DNA from: Phytophthora hibernalis | Lineage: Eukaryota > Oomycota > Peronosporomycetes > Peronosporales > Peronosporaceae | Assembly: GCA_012656075.1 (NCBI GenBank) | Contig: JAAKBF010000042.1 | Location: 310,001 to 374,000 of the forward strand | Direction of reading: 5' to 3' | Length of the DNA stretch: 64,000 bases | In this document: piece by piece, positions 8,134-19,894 of the stretch | How positions within the stretch are numbered: the first letter of the stretch is position 1 | Layout of the letters: each line of letters begins with the position of its first letter | Program-made: the position numbers and the translations under genes | The notes under the pieces: generated by a model | Told to the model about the DNA's origin: nothing | Databases searched by the model: none | What the model saw: only the letters and a program-made list of their open reading frames with translations

Positions 8134-11100
8134 ATGGCGTCGAACGGACCGTCTCCTCCGGCTACGCCGCCCTCTATCTCGTCTCCTAGACCTCCTCCAG
8201 CCACCGCGCCACCTGCATCTGATGACCCTGCATCTGGCGCACCCGTCAGTACCCAAACTCTCGCCAACGGCCTCGAGGACAGCGAGAACGAGAGCGGCGA
8301 CGACGGCGCACGCGGCCGCAAGAGACGCCGTCTACGCCGCGGCCCCACAGCGGCCCCTGCGTCCCCTTCTTTGTCCCAATTGGCCGACGGAGATGACGCG
8401 GACGACGTGGATGGGTTCATTGTGGCGGATGGGCAGCAGAGCGACCAGGACGACGACTATGGCGAACAGGCCGAGGAACTGGACGAGGAGATTGTAGACG
8501 AGATGGATATCCAGGAGAGGGAAAGACAGTACTTCAGTGACGACGAGCACGACGACGACGTGGACGGAGAAGACCTGGGCGAGAACGCCGAGATGTAGGG
8601 CTCTCGAACGGTGTTTTTAGCACAGGTTGAAGGCTGCTAGAAGCCGAGATATTGAAGGGTTTCTTTGTTGTTATGGTTGCAGGGACTACCGACGCATGGA
8701 GACGTTGGACCGATATGATGGCGCCATGCTGGATGGGAGACAGTATGAAGACATGGATCTGGACACGAGGAGAGCTGTGGAGGACGAACTGAACCGACGA
8801 GATGCTCGAGAAGGACGTATTGCTCAGGTGCTGGATGATGATCAGGAGATGGAGCGTGATGATGTTCATAGACGCAGATTTAGACGTACAAAGGAAGGCG
8901 AAGATGGATATGAAGACCGGGGCGTGGATGAGGATGAAGAGCTTGTGAATCTCGAACACTTTGATGTGCCGTTGAGAGAGTGGATCGCGACTGAGAGACC
9001 GCGTGAAGAGATCAAACGACGCTTTCGCAACTTTCTTAACACGTTCAAAGATGGTAAAGGTAGGCTTGTGTACCACGAGAAGATCGTGCAACTTGCACAA
9101 CGCAACGAGCAGTCGCTGGAGATTGAGATTGGTGATGTGATTCACAGCATGTCCATGGTGGCGGCGTGGCTGGTGGAAGCTCCCAAGGATATGCTGGCGA
9201 TCTTGGATGAAGTCGCACAGCAAGTTGTGCTGTCGCTGTTCCCGTACTACGCGACGATCCACCAGCAGATTTACGTGCGGATTCTTGACCTTCCTGGAAC
9301 GGAACGGCTTCGGGACTTGCGTACGGCACACTTGAATTTCCTCATCAAGGTTTCTGGTGTGGTGACTAGACGCACGTCGGTGTTCCCGCAGCTTCAGCTG
9401 GTTAAAGTGAATTGCCCAGGCTGTGGTGCTGTATTGGGACCGTTCACGCAGCAAAGCCAGCAGGAAGTGAAGCTTAATGCTTGTCCCGAGTGTCAATATC
9501 GCGGTCACTTCCCCGTCAACAGCGAGCAGACCGTATACCGCAACTTTCAGAAGATCACCTTGCAGGAATCACCCGGCAGTGTGCCGCCTGGTCGTGTGCC
9601 TCGCTCCAAGGACGTTGTGCTGATTGGCGACCTTATTGACAAGGCTCGGCCTGGTGATGAGATTGCGGTGACTGGCATTTACACGAACACCCCCGACCCG
9701 ACGTTAAACTTGCGCGATGGCTTCCCAGTTTTCCGCACCGTTATTGAAGCCAACCACGTCGAGCGGCGTGCAGACGTTTTGGGCAGTCAACTACTCACGG
9801 CCGAAGACAAGAAGCAGATCTTACGACTGGCTAAGCAGCCGGATATTGCTCAGCGGATTATCAACAGTATCGCTCCGTCCATCTACGGCCATCACCAGGT
9901 AAAGACTTCGTTGGCTCTGGCACTTTTTGGAGGGAAACCAAAGTTCATCAAGAACTCGCGCGTTCGTGGTGACCTGAACGTTTTGATGGTGGGAGACCCT
10001 GGTACGGCCAAATCGCAGTTCCTCAAGTTCGCGAAGCAGACTGCGCCTCGTGCTGTATATTCGACAGGTAAGGGTGCTTCCGCGGTGGGTCTTACGGCTG
10101 GTGTGTCCCGTGATCCTTTTACGAAGGAGTGGGTGCTACAAGGTGGTGCATTGGTGCTGGCTGACAAGGGCGTATGTCTAATCGATGAGTTTGACAAGAT
10201 GAACGAGCAGGATCGTACGAGTATTCACGAAGCCATGGAGCAGCAAAGTATCTCTGTTTCGAAGGCCGGCATCGTGACCTCGCTGCAGGCACGATGCTCT
10301 GTTATTGCGGCTGCAAACCCCATCGGTGGGCGCTATAACGCCGCTCGGACTTTCGCCGAAAACGTGGAGCTCACGGATCCCATTCTGCAGCGATTTGACC
10401 TACTGTGTGTGCTGCAGGACAAGGTGGACCCTGTGGACGATGAACGGCTGGCAGACTTTGTCGTGTCGAGTCACATGCGCAGTAACGCGAAGAAGAAACG
10501 TGCTGAGGAGGAAGAAGCAGCTGACGACGAGGATGAGCTGAGCGCCATGACGCAGTCCATGCAGGTGGGCGAAGCTGATGCCAGTATGACTCTGGACCAG
10601 GAGCTGCTGCGCAAATACATTTTGTACGCGCGCACGTTCGTGAACCCAGTTCTCGCAAGTGGATTAGACACAGGCAAAGTGGAGTCATTCTACGCGCAGC
10701 TCCGACGAGCATCGCAGCACACGGGAGCTGTTCCAGTGGCAGTTCGACACCTCGAGTCGCTTTTCCGCATGGCGGAGGCACACGCACGAATGCATCTGCG
10801 CGACACTGTAGGCGACGAAGATCTAGCGCTCGCTATCCGCGTGCTCACGGAGAGCTTGTGTGACGCCCAGAAGTTCACGTTCAAGCGGCAGTGGCGCCGT
10901 TTGTTCCGGCCGTACTTGACGTACCGCCAGGATAACAACGTCCTGCTTCTTCACGTGCTCCACGAACTGTTCAAGTCGGCACACGCATATCAACAACTAC
11001 GGAGGCAAACGAATGCCCAGGCAGGTCACCGCAATCACAAGGAGACGTCACTTACGGTGTTGCGTGACGACTTGCTCGCCAAGGCGAAATCTGTCGGTAT

Positions 11101-11197
11101 CTACGACCTCAGCGAGTTCTACGAGTCAACAGCATTCACCAAGGCAGGCTTCCGAATCGACGAGGTCACCAACTCCATCATCAAGGACATAGAGTAG
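8134..11197 (+). CDS. MCM2: DNA replication licensing factor MCM2
   Basis: MCM2 is a subunit of the MCM2-7 replicative helicase, acting in the nucleus at origins. Exon 1 is 8134-8594 and exon 2 is 8683-11197; the 88-nt GT-AG intron has matching phase (NAEM then DYRRMETLDRYDG). The protein is about 991 residues. Residues 1-150 are an acidic, Ser/Pro-rich tail as usual for MCM2, with a basic RGRKRRRLRR patch. A C4 zinc finger lies near residues 397-425 (NCPGCGAV ... ACPECQYRG). The AAA+ domain has Walker A GDPGTAKSQFLKF (about 590), Walker B LIDEFDKMNEQD (about 650) and the arginine finger LQRFD (about 723). A C-terminal winged-helix region follows. The frame is fully intact. It is convergent with KIFBP, with only 62 bp between the stops. 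Confidence 0.97.
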
Positions 11198-11259
11198 GGA
11201 ACAGGAAAGAGAGAGCATGTTGCTGCATGCACCATATAAACACGAGCCTTTCTGTCTGT

Positions 11260-13386
11260 TCAGAGCACCTTGCCGTTGAACACGAGCTGGTTGATCTTCT
11301 CCGGCAAGAGTTCCGCCATCTCGCTGCAGATTGTAAGCTCAGTCTGGAAACTGCGGCGAAGTTCTTTGCCTTGGGCTGCCTCGTACTTCTGTTCGTACTT
11401 CCGAACTAGTTCAGTCACGGCCTCGTGGTAAGCTAGGCTTTGGCGCCAGTACCCAACAGTCTTGCCGGTGTCAGACGGTAACACCACCTTACCACAGGCA
11501 TGGGCAAGGCCAAAGTAGCCAAGCAGTAGCGTCCGAAATTCTTTCGGAGACATGGCCTCGCCTGGAGGAAGCTGCACTTGTTTACCGCCACGCACCACGC
11601 TGATCCTCTTGGGGTCCTCCTTGGTAGAGCCTTCCGGCTCCGTCGACGGGTAGTAAAGCAGCAGGAACTGTTGGTAGCACTGGACTGCCTTCAACGCATA
11701 CGCCATGGGCTTCTCTCCGGAGTCCTTGCTCTGTTTGAGCTCGAATACGTCAGCGTTGATCTCAGCACACTCGAAGTAGAGCTCCTGCAGCAAGTCTCTA
11801 AAGGCTCGTGGATTCAACGTGTCACCAAGCATTGGCGTCAGCAAAGCCAGTCGTCGTCTCTGCATCGCAACTTGACGCCCAAGAGCGTCCTCGAATGGAA
11901 GCAGTCGCTTATACAAAGCGCTTTCACGCTGCAGGAGTCGTACATGGTGCGTGACGAAGCCGTCCAAGACGAACACTTCTTTAGCGCGAGTACAAGCACG
12001 GAGACCCATCTTGAACACGTCGCGAGCTTGGTCAAACGTCTCCACATCAGACGCTGGGACAAACACCATACCGAAATTGGCCCTCTTGGATCCATCTTCT
12101 TGGGTCTCAGCTAACTTGGCGAGAGTCTTTTCATGCTGGTCGGCCGTGGCAGCACGCGGTCTACTTCGTCGACGTCGTAACCATTCTTCCGCATTCCTGC
12201 AAGTTGGAGGGTTACTAGGTGCAGACGGCTCCAGGTCGAGTAGACCTCAGCGATCAGCAGTTTCTGGGTTTCGTCTTCTTCCTCTTCCGGTTCAATGCCG
12301 TGATGGAGCAGCATGTACTCACTCGCTTTCAGACAAGTCGCTGCATCCTTGGGGTTATCCGTGTCAAGGTAAAACTCCACAAGCTTGAGGGCATTGCGCA
12401 CCCACTCGTGTGCACCAGCAAACCGCGGCGTTTCTCCACCTTCAGCACCACCTACACACTGCAGCAACTGCAGCTCAAGCGTCGACAGACAAAACCTGGC
12501 CGACTCGTCCGCCATGCCCAAACTCCCATACACCTGCGCCAGATAAAAGTGCGTGTGGGTTTGTGCCGCCGCGAGTGCGTCATCCTGCAACTGCTCGAAT
12601 TTCTCACACAGCGCCAGCCCCGCCGAAAGGTAGCACAACGCTCTCACCGACCGCGTTCGGTTGGACCACAACACACCCAACTGATTCAGCAGCTCCACCA
12701 CGTACACGACGAACTCCTCGTGCTCGTTCTCCACCTTCACCAGAGGCATCTTAGCCAGCAGCTTCGAAACTTCTCTCTCCCCAACCTCCCGGCCTTCGGA
12801 GCCATCATCCATCGTAATGTCCGTCGTGTACTTCACCAGATCCGAGAAGAAAAAGTTGCCAGCCTCCTCCAACGCCGTCTGGGCATCTACAAGGAGCAAA
12901 AAGTCACAAAAATGTAAGTTTTAGCTCGAAAATCACCATTTTTTAGTCTCTAAAGACCCAAAAAGAGGTTGCAAACTATGTACTGCGGGGCTCTTCCACT
13001 GCCAGATACGTGGCGCCTAATTTGGCAGCAGCGACGGCCTTTTCCTGCAGGAAACAAGACACTTTAGTCCCAATAGAGCCTCTTTTGAACCTCCTGAATC
13101 TTCTAGAGCGCCTCACGTACAGCGGGAACCTGATTTGTCGTCCGCAGCTTCTGCAGAATCTCGATCACTCGGTATTGAGCTACGTAGGGCGTCGTCTCCG
13201 GGCATTCTTCCTGTTTAAAGAAAATATCATAGCATTATTAGAACTAATATTTTAAAACGAATTTGACATTAATAGATAAAGTAAAGACTGCTCTGGGTAG
13301 AGAAGATCCAGGCGCTTGCAACGCACCCCCGCAATGACGTCCAGACTGCGTAGAAGAGCGTGGAAGTCCTCTGGAAGTTGGCTCAT
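11260..13386 (-). CDS. KIFBP: KIF-binding protein family (KBP), 4 exons, one frameshift
   Basis: KBP is a TPR-containing cytoplasmic regulator of kinesins in animals; a matching role in flagellar or microtubule transport here is inferred. The inferred exons are 13386-13327, 13210-13121, 13044-12984 and 12886-11260. The first donor is the least certain. Recognisable stretches are LLNQLGVLWSNR, THTHFYLAQVYGSLGMADES followed by a CLSTLELQL helix, VFVLDGFVTHH, LYFECAEINADVFELKQ, AVQCYQQFLLLYYPS and a C-terminal AELLPEKINQLVFNGK. The frame breaks near 12150-12153; one added base there gives 612 codons plus stop, very close to the human 621. The gene is convergent with MCM2. Confidence 0.8.
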
Positions 13387-13563
13387 TTTCAGCAGCTTTT
13401 ATCCTCAGGATACTTTTTGGTAATGCGACTGGACGATGAGGTTATCAAAATTATTTACAGGCTAGATTTGTAAATAAAATAATCTTTCTTACAAATGGAT
13501 AGTGAAAAATAAAAAGTAGTATTGGGAAATTACTTCAACGTAACCGGTAACACCTCTTGCCTT

Positions 13564-14193
13564 TTACGGCGTGTTCATCCACGACGGCAGGTTGCTATCG
13601 CCCACTACAGGAGAAGCTTGAACTGGCGGAGCTGCCACTGGGACTGGAGCTGGTGGAATGGGCTGAATAACCGCCTGGAAAGCGACCGGTTCTTTGGGGA
13701 GTGGCTGGTTGCGAGGTGCCGTCACGGGTAGTGGCGTTGCTACTGGCAGTCGAACCGTTTGTATCGGGTCTTTACTGCGTGGTGCACTATTGTTGCCGAA
13801 GACGAAGATGGCGAGCGTCTGCAGCACGGCCATGGCCAGCAGAGCGATGCCCTCGACGATCAGCAGGACGTTGTCGCTGCAGTCGCACTGCTGGTCTCGA
13901 GTCTTGCCCAGCAACGAAGTCATGACGCCGCTCACAGTGAAGATGCAGGCGCGACCGAGACGATAACGCATGAAGCCAAAGAAGAAGAAGAAAGTCTCCC
14001 ACTTGGACTCTCCGAACGCGAGCAGCAGACCGAAGCAAACGCCCAAGAAGCAGAGACAGCCGAACTCCGCTTGGCTGTCGATGGAGTAGATGGACAATTT
14101 TAACGTGTTGAAGCCGATGCAGCCCACGATGAAGAGCATGAAGCCCACGCAGGCACTGGCTAAGCGTAGAAACCCTTTCGGAGACAGCAACAT
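13564..14193 (-). CDS. Tetraspan membrane protein, COPI-associated/TVP15-like
   Basis: About 209 residues with four predicted membrane segments: LASACVGFMLFIVGCIGF; FGCLCFLGVCFGLLLAF; FMRYRLGRACIFTVSGVM; and LLIVEGIALLAMAVLQTLAI. The arrangement of the first three, with the RYRLGRA motif before the third, fits the COPI-associated (TVP15) family of Golgi/early secretory membrane proteins. The C-terminal 65 residues are Pro-rich and unlike the short fungal proteins. I chose the Met at 14193 (MLLSPKGFLRLA) because it places the first membrane segment as in the family; an upstream Met at 14235 is in frame. Family assignment is moderate. Confidence 0.65.
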   Translation of the reverse strand: MLLSPKGFLRLASACVGFMLFIVGCIGFNTLKLSIYSIDSQAEFGCLCFLGVCFGLLLAFGESKWETFFFFFGFMRYRLGRACIFTVSGVMTSLLGKTRDQQCDCSDNVLLIVEGIALLAMAVLQTLAIFVFGNNSAPRSKDPIQTVRLPVATPLPVTAPRNQPLPKEPVAFQAVIQPIPPAPVPVAAPPVQASPVVGDSNLPSWMNTP

Positions 14194-14235
14194 GGTGATG
14201 GTAGTGTGTTTTGGAGGAATGCACGACTGTCGCAC

Positions 14236-14707
14236 TCGTCTCCTTGATGGAGATTGGCGTGTCTAAAGTTATCGACACTATGCTTTCTGGGTCGTTTCTT
14301 TCGCCTTCGCACTTGAAACGCATGCAAAAGACATGTACCAGTTCTTGAATCGAGATTCAGATACTGTCGGATATGATTCCTTTTTTCAAAGTTTCACCGG
14401 GAATCACGAGTGAAGACAAGCTGTCAACCATATGAAATAGTTGAGCTTTGCATTTGTCCTTCTTGTTCACTTGAAACCTAGTTTACTCGTGGAGCGACAG
14501 CCTATGAACTCACAGAGTATCTGACCACTGCCTTGATTCACTAGTCTACAGACCGATCGCTTCGATCTCAGCAGTCCCTATCGAAAAGCAGTAAACCGTG
14601 TCTCGTGCTCTACATTTATGCCAGTCTCCGGCTTGACCACGTTCCCTTTTGCTCAGCAGTTTATAGCACTTTCAAATTAGCTGGCTGTCCACAATCTCAA
14701 TTCGGCC
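14236..14707. promoter_or_regulatory. Divergent intergenic/promoter region
   Basis: This lies between the TVP15-like gene and the first S33 protease. No conserved core element could be assigned with confidence and no RNA gene was seen. Confidence 0.3.
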
Positions 14708-16515
14708 ATGAAGTTATCACCAGTTGTGGCGTTTGCAGGGATATTCCTTCACGCATCGGCAGTATCGAGTAAAGATCATTTGAATGGCTGGTATCCCTGT
14801 TCTGACTACACGTTTTCGGACGAGGGGAGTAATGGAGTCTTGGTCGCCGAATGTGCCATGTACATCGCACCATTGTGGTATCCTGGAATCTGTGAAGCAT
14901 CCGAATCGACCGTCGACATTTTTGTGAAGCGTATGTTGGCTGTTGAATGCGACCATGAGTCAGCGACCAATGTTTGGGTATTGCAGGGCGGACCTGGTGA
15001 CTCGTCCACCGCAAGTACGTGGAATTCCGAATTTCTCAACGCAATTTTGTGCTAACTTGTTGTACTTTGACGCATTGTAGTGGAATCCTTGATGATTGAT
15101 CTGCACAAACAACTTGGAGGCGCAGTGAATGTGTTCACGATGGATCATCGTGGAACTGGACGAAGCACGTTTTTGGACTGTGTGGCAGCTCAAGCGATGA
15201 CCACCGGGTCACCTCATGGTCGGATAATTGATCCTGCAGAAGTACCTGCTTGTACACAAGACTTGGCGATGAAGTACGGAGACCTCGTTTCGTTTTCAAT
15301 CACGAATGCTGCTACGGATCTGGCGACTTTTATCGCCGAACACACCAACGGAGCAAACACAACTGTTTATGGTGTGAGCTATGGAACGGCTTTGGTGGAG
15401 CGCTTGATCCATCTAGGTCCTCCGACTGTGACTGGATACTTCTGGACATCGTCGCTACTTCTTCAGGAGCTCCTGCAGACCAGTTTGAGTATTTTTCTAC
15501 CTGGAACATTGATTTTGGGAAGACAGGAGACACGTTTTTGAAACTTTGTGAACAGGATGATGAATGCGAAGCTCGTTTGAGCCTAAAGGTCTGGCTAATA
15601 CACTGCTGGATGTGATCGCAGCGTTTGACCACGACCCAAACTCAACTTGTGCTGCTTTGATGAAGAACGTGACGAGTGATCTAAAGAACGAACCTCCTTC
15701 GATGATTCTACGGGGTGCATTTAGTTGGCTGCTGCAAGGATTAACCTCGCGGAAACCCATACCTCCTGTTGTATACCGACTAAATCGTTGCGCTCCCGAA
15801 GACGTCGATGTTCTGACCCATGTCATCACGACACTAAACGTCGACCTCACCTACTCCAGCCAAGATAATGCCATGTATTCACCGCTGCTCTATTTTCCTC
15901 ATTATTTTCTCCGAGATGTGGGAGACACCTACTCCATCCATCCACGAAATGAGGAAGCGGTTTACAGACGCTAGTATTTCTGACAGTGAAGTGTTCATGG
16001 ATACTCCGCTGTGCTGTGCATTCTCGAAAGAATACTCAACGGTGTATAACCAGCTCAACGTGAGCAATAACCAAGGTAACGGGATCATTTACAAGCAAGA
16101 TCAATACTGGAACAAAAGCGCTACAATCCCTGGGCAAGCCAGCATGCTTCTACTCAGCGGAAAACTGGATCCGTCAACATCGTACAATTATGCTGAGTAT
16201 CTGCTTGCAGCTCTCAACGGCGACAACAAGGAGCTCATCACTTTCGACTACTCCGTCCATGACACAGTTTCGTCGACGCCACTCATCGAAGGAGGCAGTC
16301 GTAGCGAGACGTGCGGATTGAATTTGCTTGTGTCCTACGTGAAGAATAATGGCGATTTAGAGGGCCTGGACAGGTCGTGTCTGCACGAGATGCCCGAGTT
16401 CAAGCTTGCATTGCGGGTTGACTACCAGTATGAATACTTGGCCACGGACGATGCGTACGATGGCGTTTACAACTTTAGCTTAATCCTAGAGTTGTTGGGC
16501 GAAAGTTCGGACTAA
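14708..16515 (+). CDS. Secreted serine protease/alpha-beta hydrolase, family S33 (frameshifted copy 1)
   Basis: The N-terminus is a signal peptide (MKLSPVVAFAGIFLHASAVS), so the protein is secreted. Exon 1 is 14708-15014, the intron is 15015-15080, and exon 2 runs to 16515. The S33 landmarks are present: the oxyanion segment VLQGGPGDSS, MDHRGTGRSTF, and the nucleophile elbow YGVSYGTALVERL. A C-terminal segment MLLLSGKLDPST supplies the acid. Cysteine pairs and N-glycosylation sites are frequent. The frame breaks near 15438 (one base short), near 15577 (CGTTTGAG, where copy 2 has an extra T) and near 15891-15894 (one base extra). No in-frame nonsense codon lies in the chosen path, so it may be intact if these are base-call errors. 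It is tandem to a clearly broken paralog at 17038. Confidence 0.75.
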
Positions 16516-17037
16516 ACTGTCGTCATTCTTCTGTATCCTGCTAGAAGGTAGGATATCGTCATAGGTTTCGAACGATCACATGCCAGTGAGAATGCAGCTT
16601 CCTTTGAATGGAGCCACATTTCTGCTCGACTAACACAAGTTGTGTTCGTTGCTTACGCTCATCTTGCATTGTCATCCAAACTATTCCACGTGATACCATT
16701 GCCTAGAAGATGGCTAAATAATCGAACCGGTTCGGTGATCGCCCTCGAGCCGCTTCTGGGTACTTTGTGTCTGATAGAATTCCTGATCCACCATTACGAC
16801 TTCGCACGACATTTCTCGAAGCGTAAATCCAGAACACATCACCTTTCGCCGTATTTTGTGGAGTTATGAATCAATAGAAGCTCAGTAACACCACAAACGA
16901 CGTAGCTGCCTTATCTTCGAGAGATATTCTACCACTTGGAGTTGATCTCCTCAGGGTCTCCGCTCAAAACAACCAGCTTCACATACGAATTCGCCGTCAC
17001 CAAAACATATTGTTCCAAAACCTTCGTACAAGTTACC
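16516..17037. other. Intergenic between tandem S33 copies
   Basis: It holds the 3' flank of copy 1 and the presumed promoter of copy 2. Nothing distinctive was seen. Confidence 0.4.
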
Positions 17038-18689
17038 ATGCAATTCTCCAAGCGCTTCATAATAGTGGCGATGCTCACTCACTGCCTAACTGCGCTCATC
17101 AAGGCGTCAACGGCCAAGCCGAGCAATTGGTTCCCTTGCTCCGACTACACTTTTTCGGACGAAGGAAGTTCAGGAGATCTCGTTGCTCTACAACGCGCCA
17201 TTGTGCTATCCGGACATTTGCAAGACCCCGCAGTCGCCCAACACGACGGTCGAAATCTTCGTGAAGCGCTTTCCAGCTGTGGTGGGTGACCCTGAGATTG
17301 CTACTAACCTATGGCTCCTGCAAGGTGGCCCTGGCGAGGCATCCAGCAAAAGTAAGCTAAAACCTACCTGCTCGACATACAAAATGTACTAACCGTGTCT
17401 TGATGTATTGTAGTGGAGTCGTCAATGGTGAATTTGCACACGCAACTGAAAGGAGCCGTGAATTTGTACACCATGGACCATCGAGGCACTGGACGCAGCA
17501 CATTCCTGGAGTGCTTGGACGCAGAGGGCAATATTGATTCCAATGGAGCGAGCACCATTGTCTACGGTGTCAGCTACGGAACCGCTTTGGTAGAGCGACT
17601 GATTCATCTTGCACCTCCATCAGTGACTGGATACGTACTGGATAGCATTACGACAGCTTCCGGGGCTCCTGCGGACAAATTCGTGTACTTCTCAAGGTTG
17701 GACGACAACTTTGGCGAGGTGGGCGATGCTTTTCTGGAGCTTTGCGCGCATGATCCGGAGTGTGAATCTCGTTTTGAGCCGGATGGACTAGCAAGCACAC
17801 TTCATGATCTAATCACACAGTTCGGCAACGACTCGAATTCGACCTGTGCGAGGCTGGTGACCAACGTGACACGTGGCATGGAGACGGAGTCGCCTTCATT
17901 TAGTCTGCGTTGGATGCTCGGATCAATGCTTCAACAAACCGTTCTGCGCAAGCTCATTCCTCCTGTGGTGTATCGGTTGAATCGCTGCTCATCCAACGAC
18001 ATCGCAGTCTTGGAACACTTCATCTCGACGTCTTGAATCTCCCCGAGGAAAGTCAGACCTTCTTTTCAGTGCTGCTGTACTACCTTGTCAAGTTCTCCGA
18101 GTTTTGGGAGATCCCGTCCCCATCCATGGAGGAGATGAAGACACGATTGACAGACACTAATATCTCTAAGGCGGGAACTTACAGAGAAGTTCCGTTTTAC
18201 TGCGCGTTCTCAAATTCGACCGTGTGCGACCAACTCAATCTCAGCAACTATACAGCAGAGCGAATCATGTAGAATCGCGACCAGTACTGGAACAAGAGCG
18301 CCACAATCCCTAAGCAGGCCAGTGTGCTCCTACTCAACGGTAAATTGGACCCCTGACGCCGCCCAGGTACGCCAATCGCTTTTAGAAGTCCTCGACGGAG
18401 ACAAGAAGGAGTTGATCACGTTCGACTACGCCGTGCATAATACGCTGGGATCGTCACACCTTATGGAAAATGGTCGCAACGCTACCGACACCTGCAGCTT
18501 CAAATTGCTGGTGTCGTTCGTGGAAAATGGTGCAGATTTGGAGCGTCTCGACAGGTCTTGTACGACCAAGATGCCTGCATTCAACCTGACTACACCCGTC
18601 GAATACCGACACGTCTACCTGAGCACGAGCGATGCGTACGATGGGACCTACAACGCGAGTTTGTTTCCCAGCTCTCGGATTTGCTGTAG
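17038..18689 (+). pseudogene. S33 protease copy 2, inactivated
   Basis: This is a tandem paralog of the gene at 14708, with its own signal peptide (MQFSKRFIIVAMLTHCLTAL) and an intron at the same place (17352-17413). The active-site segments LLQGGPGEAS, DHRGTGRSTF and YGVSYGTALVERL are kept. About 150 nt encoding the region between DHRGTGRS and the nucleophile elbow are missing (junction near 17530-17545). A nonsense TAG at 18270-18272 replaces the Tyr of copy 1, and further frame changes occur near 17185, 18030 and 18353. The large deletion and the stop make this a real pseudogene rather than an artefact. The homologous stop is at 18687-18689. Confidence 0.8.
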
Positions 18690-18902
18690 ATCAGAGCTTG
18701 ATTGTCTTCACCACTTCCAAACATTCCGATCGGTCGAGACTCAGCCTCTTTCATCGTCCAATCACGGCTGAATTAACAAACCACCCGCCTAGCAAGATGG
18801 CAATCTGTAAAGCGTTGAAAGCGTCGAAAGCGCAACAGAGATCCACCAACATGAATAATGCGACCTATATCGCAGGCCCCTTTCCTACCCGCTCTACTTG
18901 TA

Positions 18903-19711
18903 TCAACGGCTTTTCCCATCGTCGTCCTCGTCGTCGCTGTCTTCGTCGTCACTATCCTCTTCATCTTCGTCATCGCTATCTTCATCCTCGCTGTCCTCAT
19001 CGTCATCCTCCTCCTCATCCACGAGCTCCTGACCCGGTTCCAACGCGCGCGGGAGATCATCCAGCACTTCCTCAATCTCGGCAATCACCTCCTTCTCCAA
19101 CGGCTCTGTATCATTCGGAAACACCGCGCGCATATCTCCTCGATGGTCCATCAAGAACTTGTCAAAGTTCCACCTACAACAAACACATCAGCAACGCTTT
19201 CAACCCCTCAAAATCCAACTCTACTCACGTCGGGGCGACCGAGGAGCTGTATTTGTCTGCGACTTTCTTGAAAAACGGGTGCGCGTTCTCCCCGTCACCG
19301 TCGTCTTGTGTGCAATGGGGAACGTCACTCCGAAGCCCGCGTACCGGTTCAAGATTTCCTCGGGACCTCCGGGTTCTTGGCCGGCGAAGTCGTTGGAGGG
19401 CACCGCCAGCACCATAAGACCTCTGTCACTGTAGGTTTCGTGCAGTGTCTGCAGCTGCTTCAATTGGCCTGAATGGCCGCATTTCGTCGCTGTATTGACC
19501 ACCAGAACGGCCTTAAAACGGAAGTCCACAGGTGTCAACTGACCGTCCACTGGTTGGAGCGTCGTGAAGCGTAGAGTGTCCGAAAACCGCGGGACTTGAG
19601 CGACGATGAGAACGGGCGCGTCTGTGGACTATTTGGCAGGGTGACAAGGTTCGGGAGGCGTGTGGGGACGCGGGGCGAGCGATGCACGCGGAGCACACAA
19701 CGGAGCAGCAT
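18903..19711 (-). CDS. Glutathione peroxidase with acidic C-terminal tail (2 frameshifts)
   Basis: This is a thiol peroxidase of the GPX family, likely mitochondrial. The N-terminus (MLLRCVLRVHRSPRVPTRLP) is rich in Arg, Leu and Ser and lacks acidic residues, as in a presequence. The core shows VNTATKCGHSGQL with the peroxidatic Cys, VPSNDFAGQEPG with the catalytic Gln, and WNFDKFLMDHRG. In that middle segment the family's usual PCNQFGGQEPG is PSNDFAGQEPG, so a Cys is lost. Exons are 19711-19229 and 19173-18903 with a 55-nt intron. The frame breaks near 19570 and at CCCC 19290-19293. Adding one base at each gives 251 codons plus stop. The last 35 residues are an unusual Asp/Glu/Ser run (EDEDSDDEDEEDSDDED). 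Confidence 0.82.
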
Positions 19712-19894
19712 GGTAACCGGTAGACTTGTCTTCAGGTCTCCACTAATTGTCCAGTATAACCTGAAAACGGATTGAAGTGGGCTATAGGTTGGATAGGATT
19801 GGATGATAACGGTTGTAGGGTTTCCTATAACTGTAGGAATGAAATGGTACTTTCCAGAAAGGTACGAGTTGGTGTTGTTCGAGTGACTGATAAA
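19712..19894. promoter_or_regulatory. 183-bp bidirectional promoter
   Basis: This separates the divergent starts of the GPX gene and the LRR gene. The inverted duplication begins only about 3 bp before the LRR start codon, so this promoter was not duplicated with the LRR gene. Confidence 0.5.

Noticed and set aside
8534..9508. 324-residue open frame antisense to MCM2
   Set aside because: It is a shadow of the MCM2 coding frame with codon-biased composition and no domain of its own.
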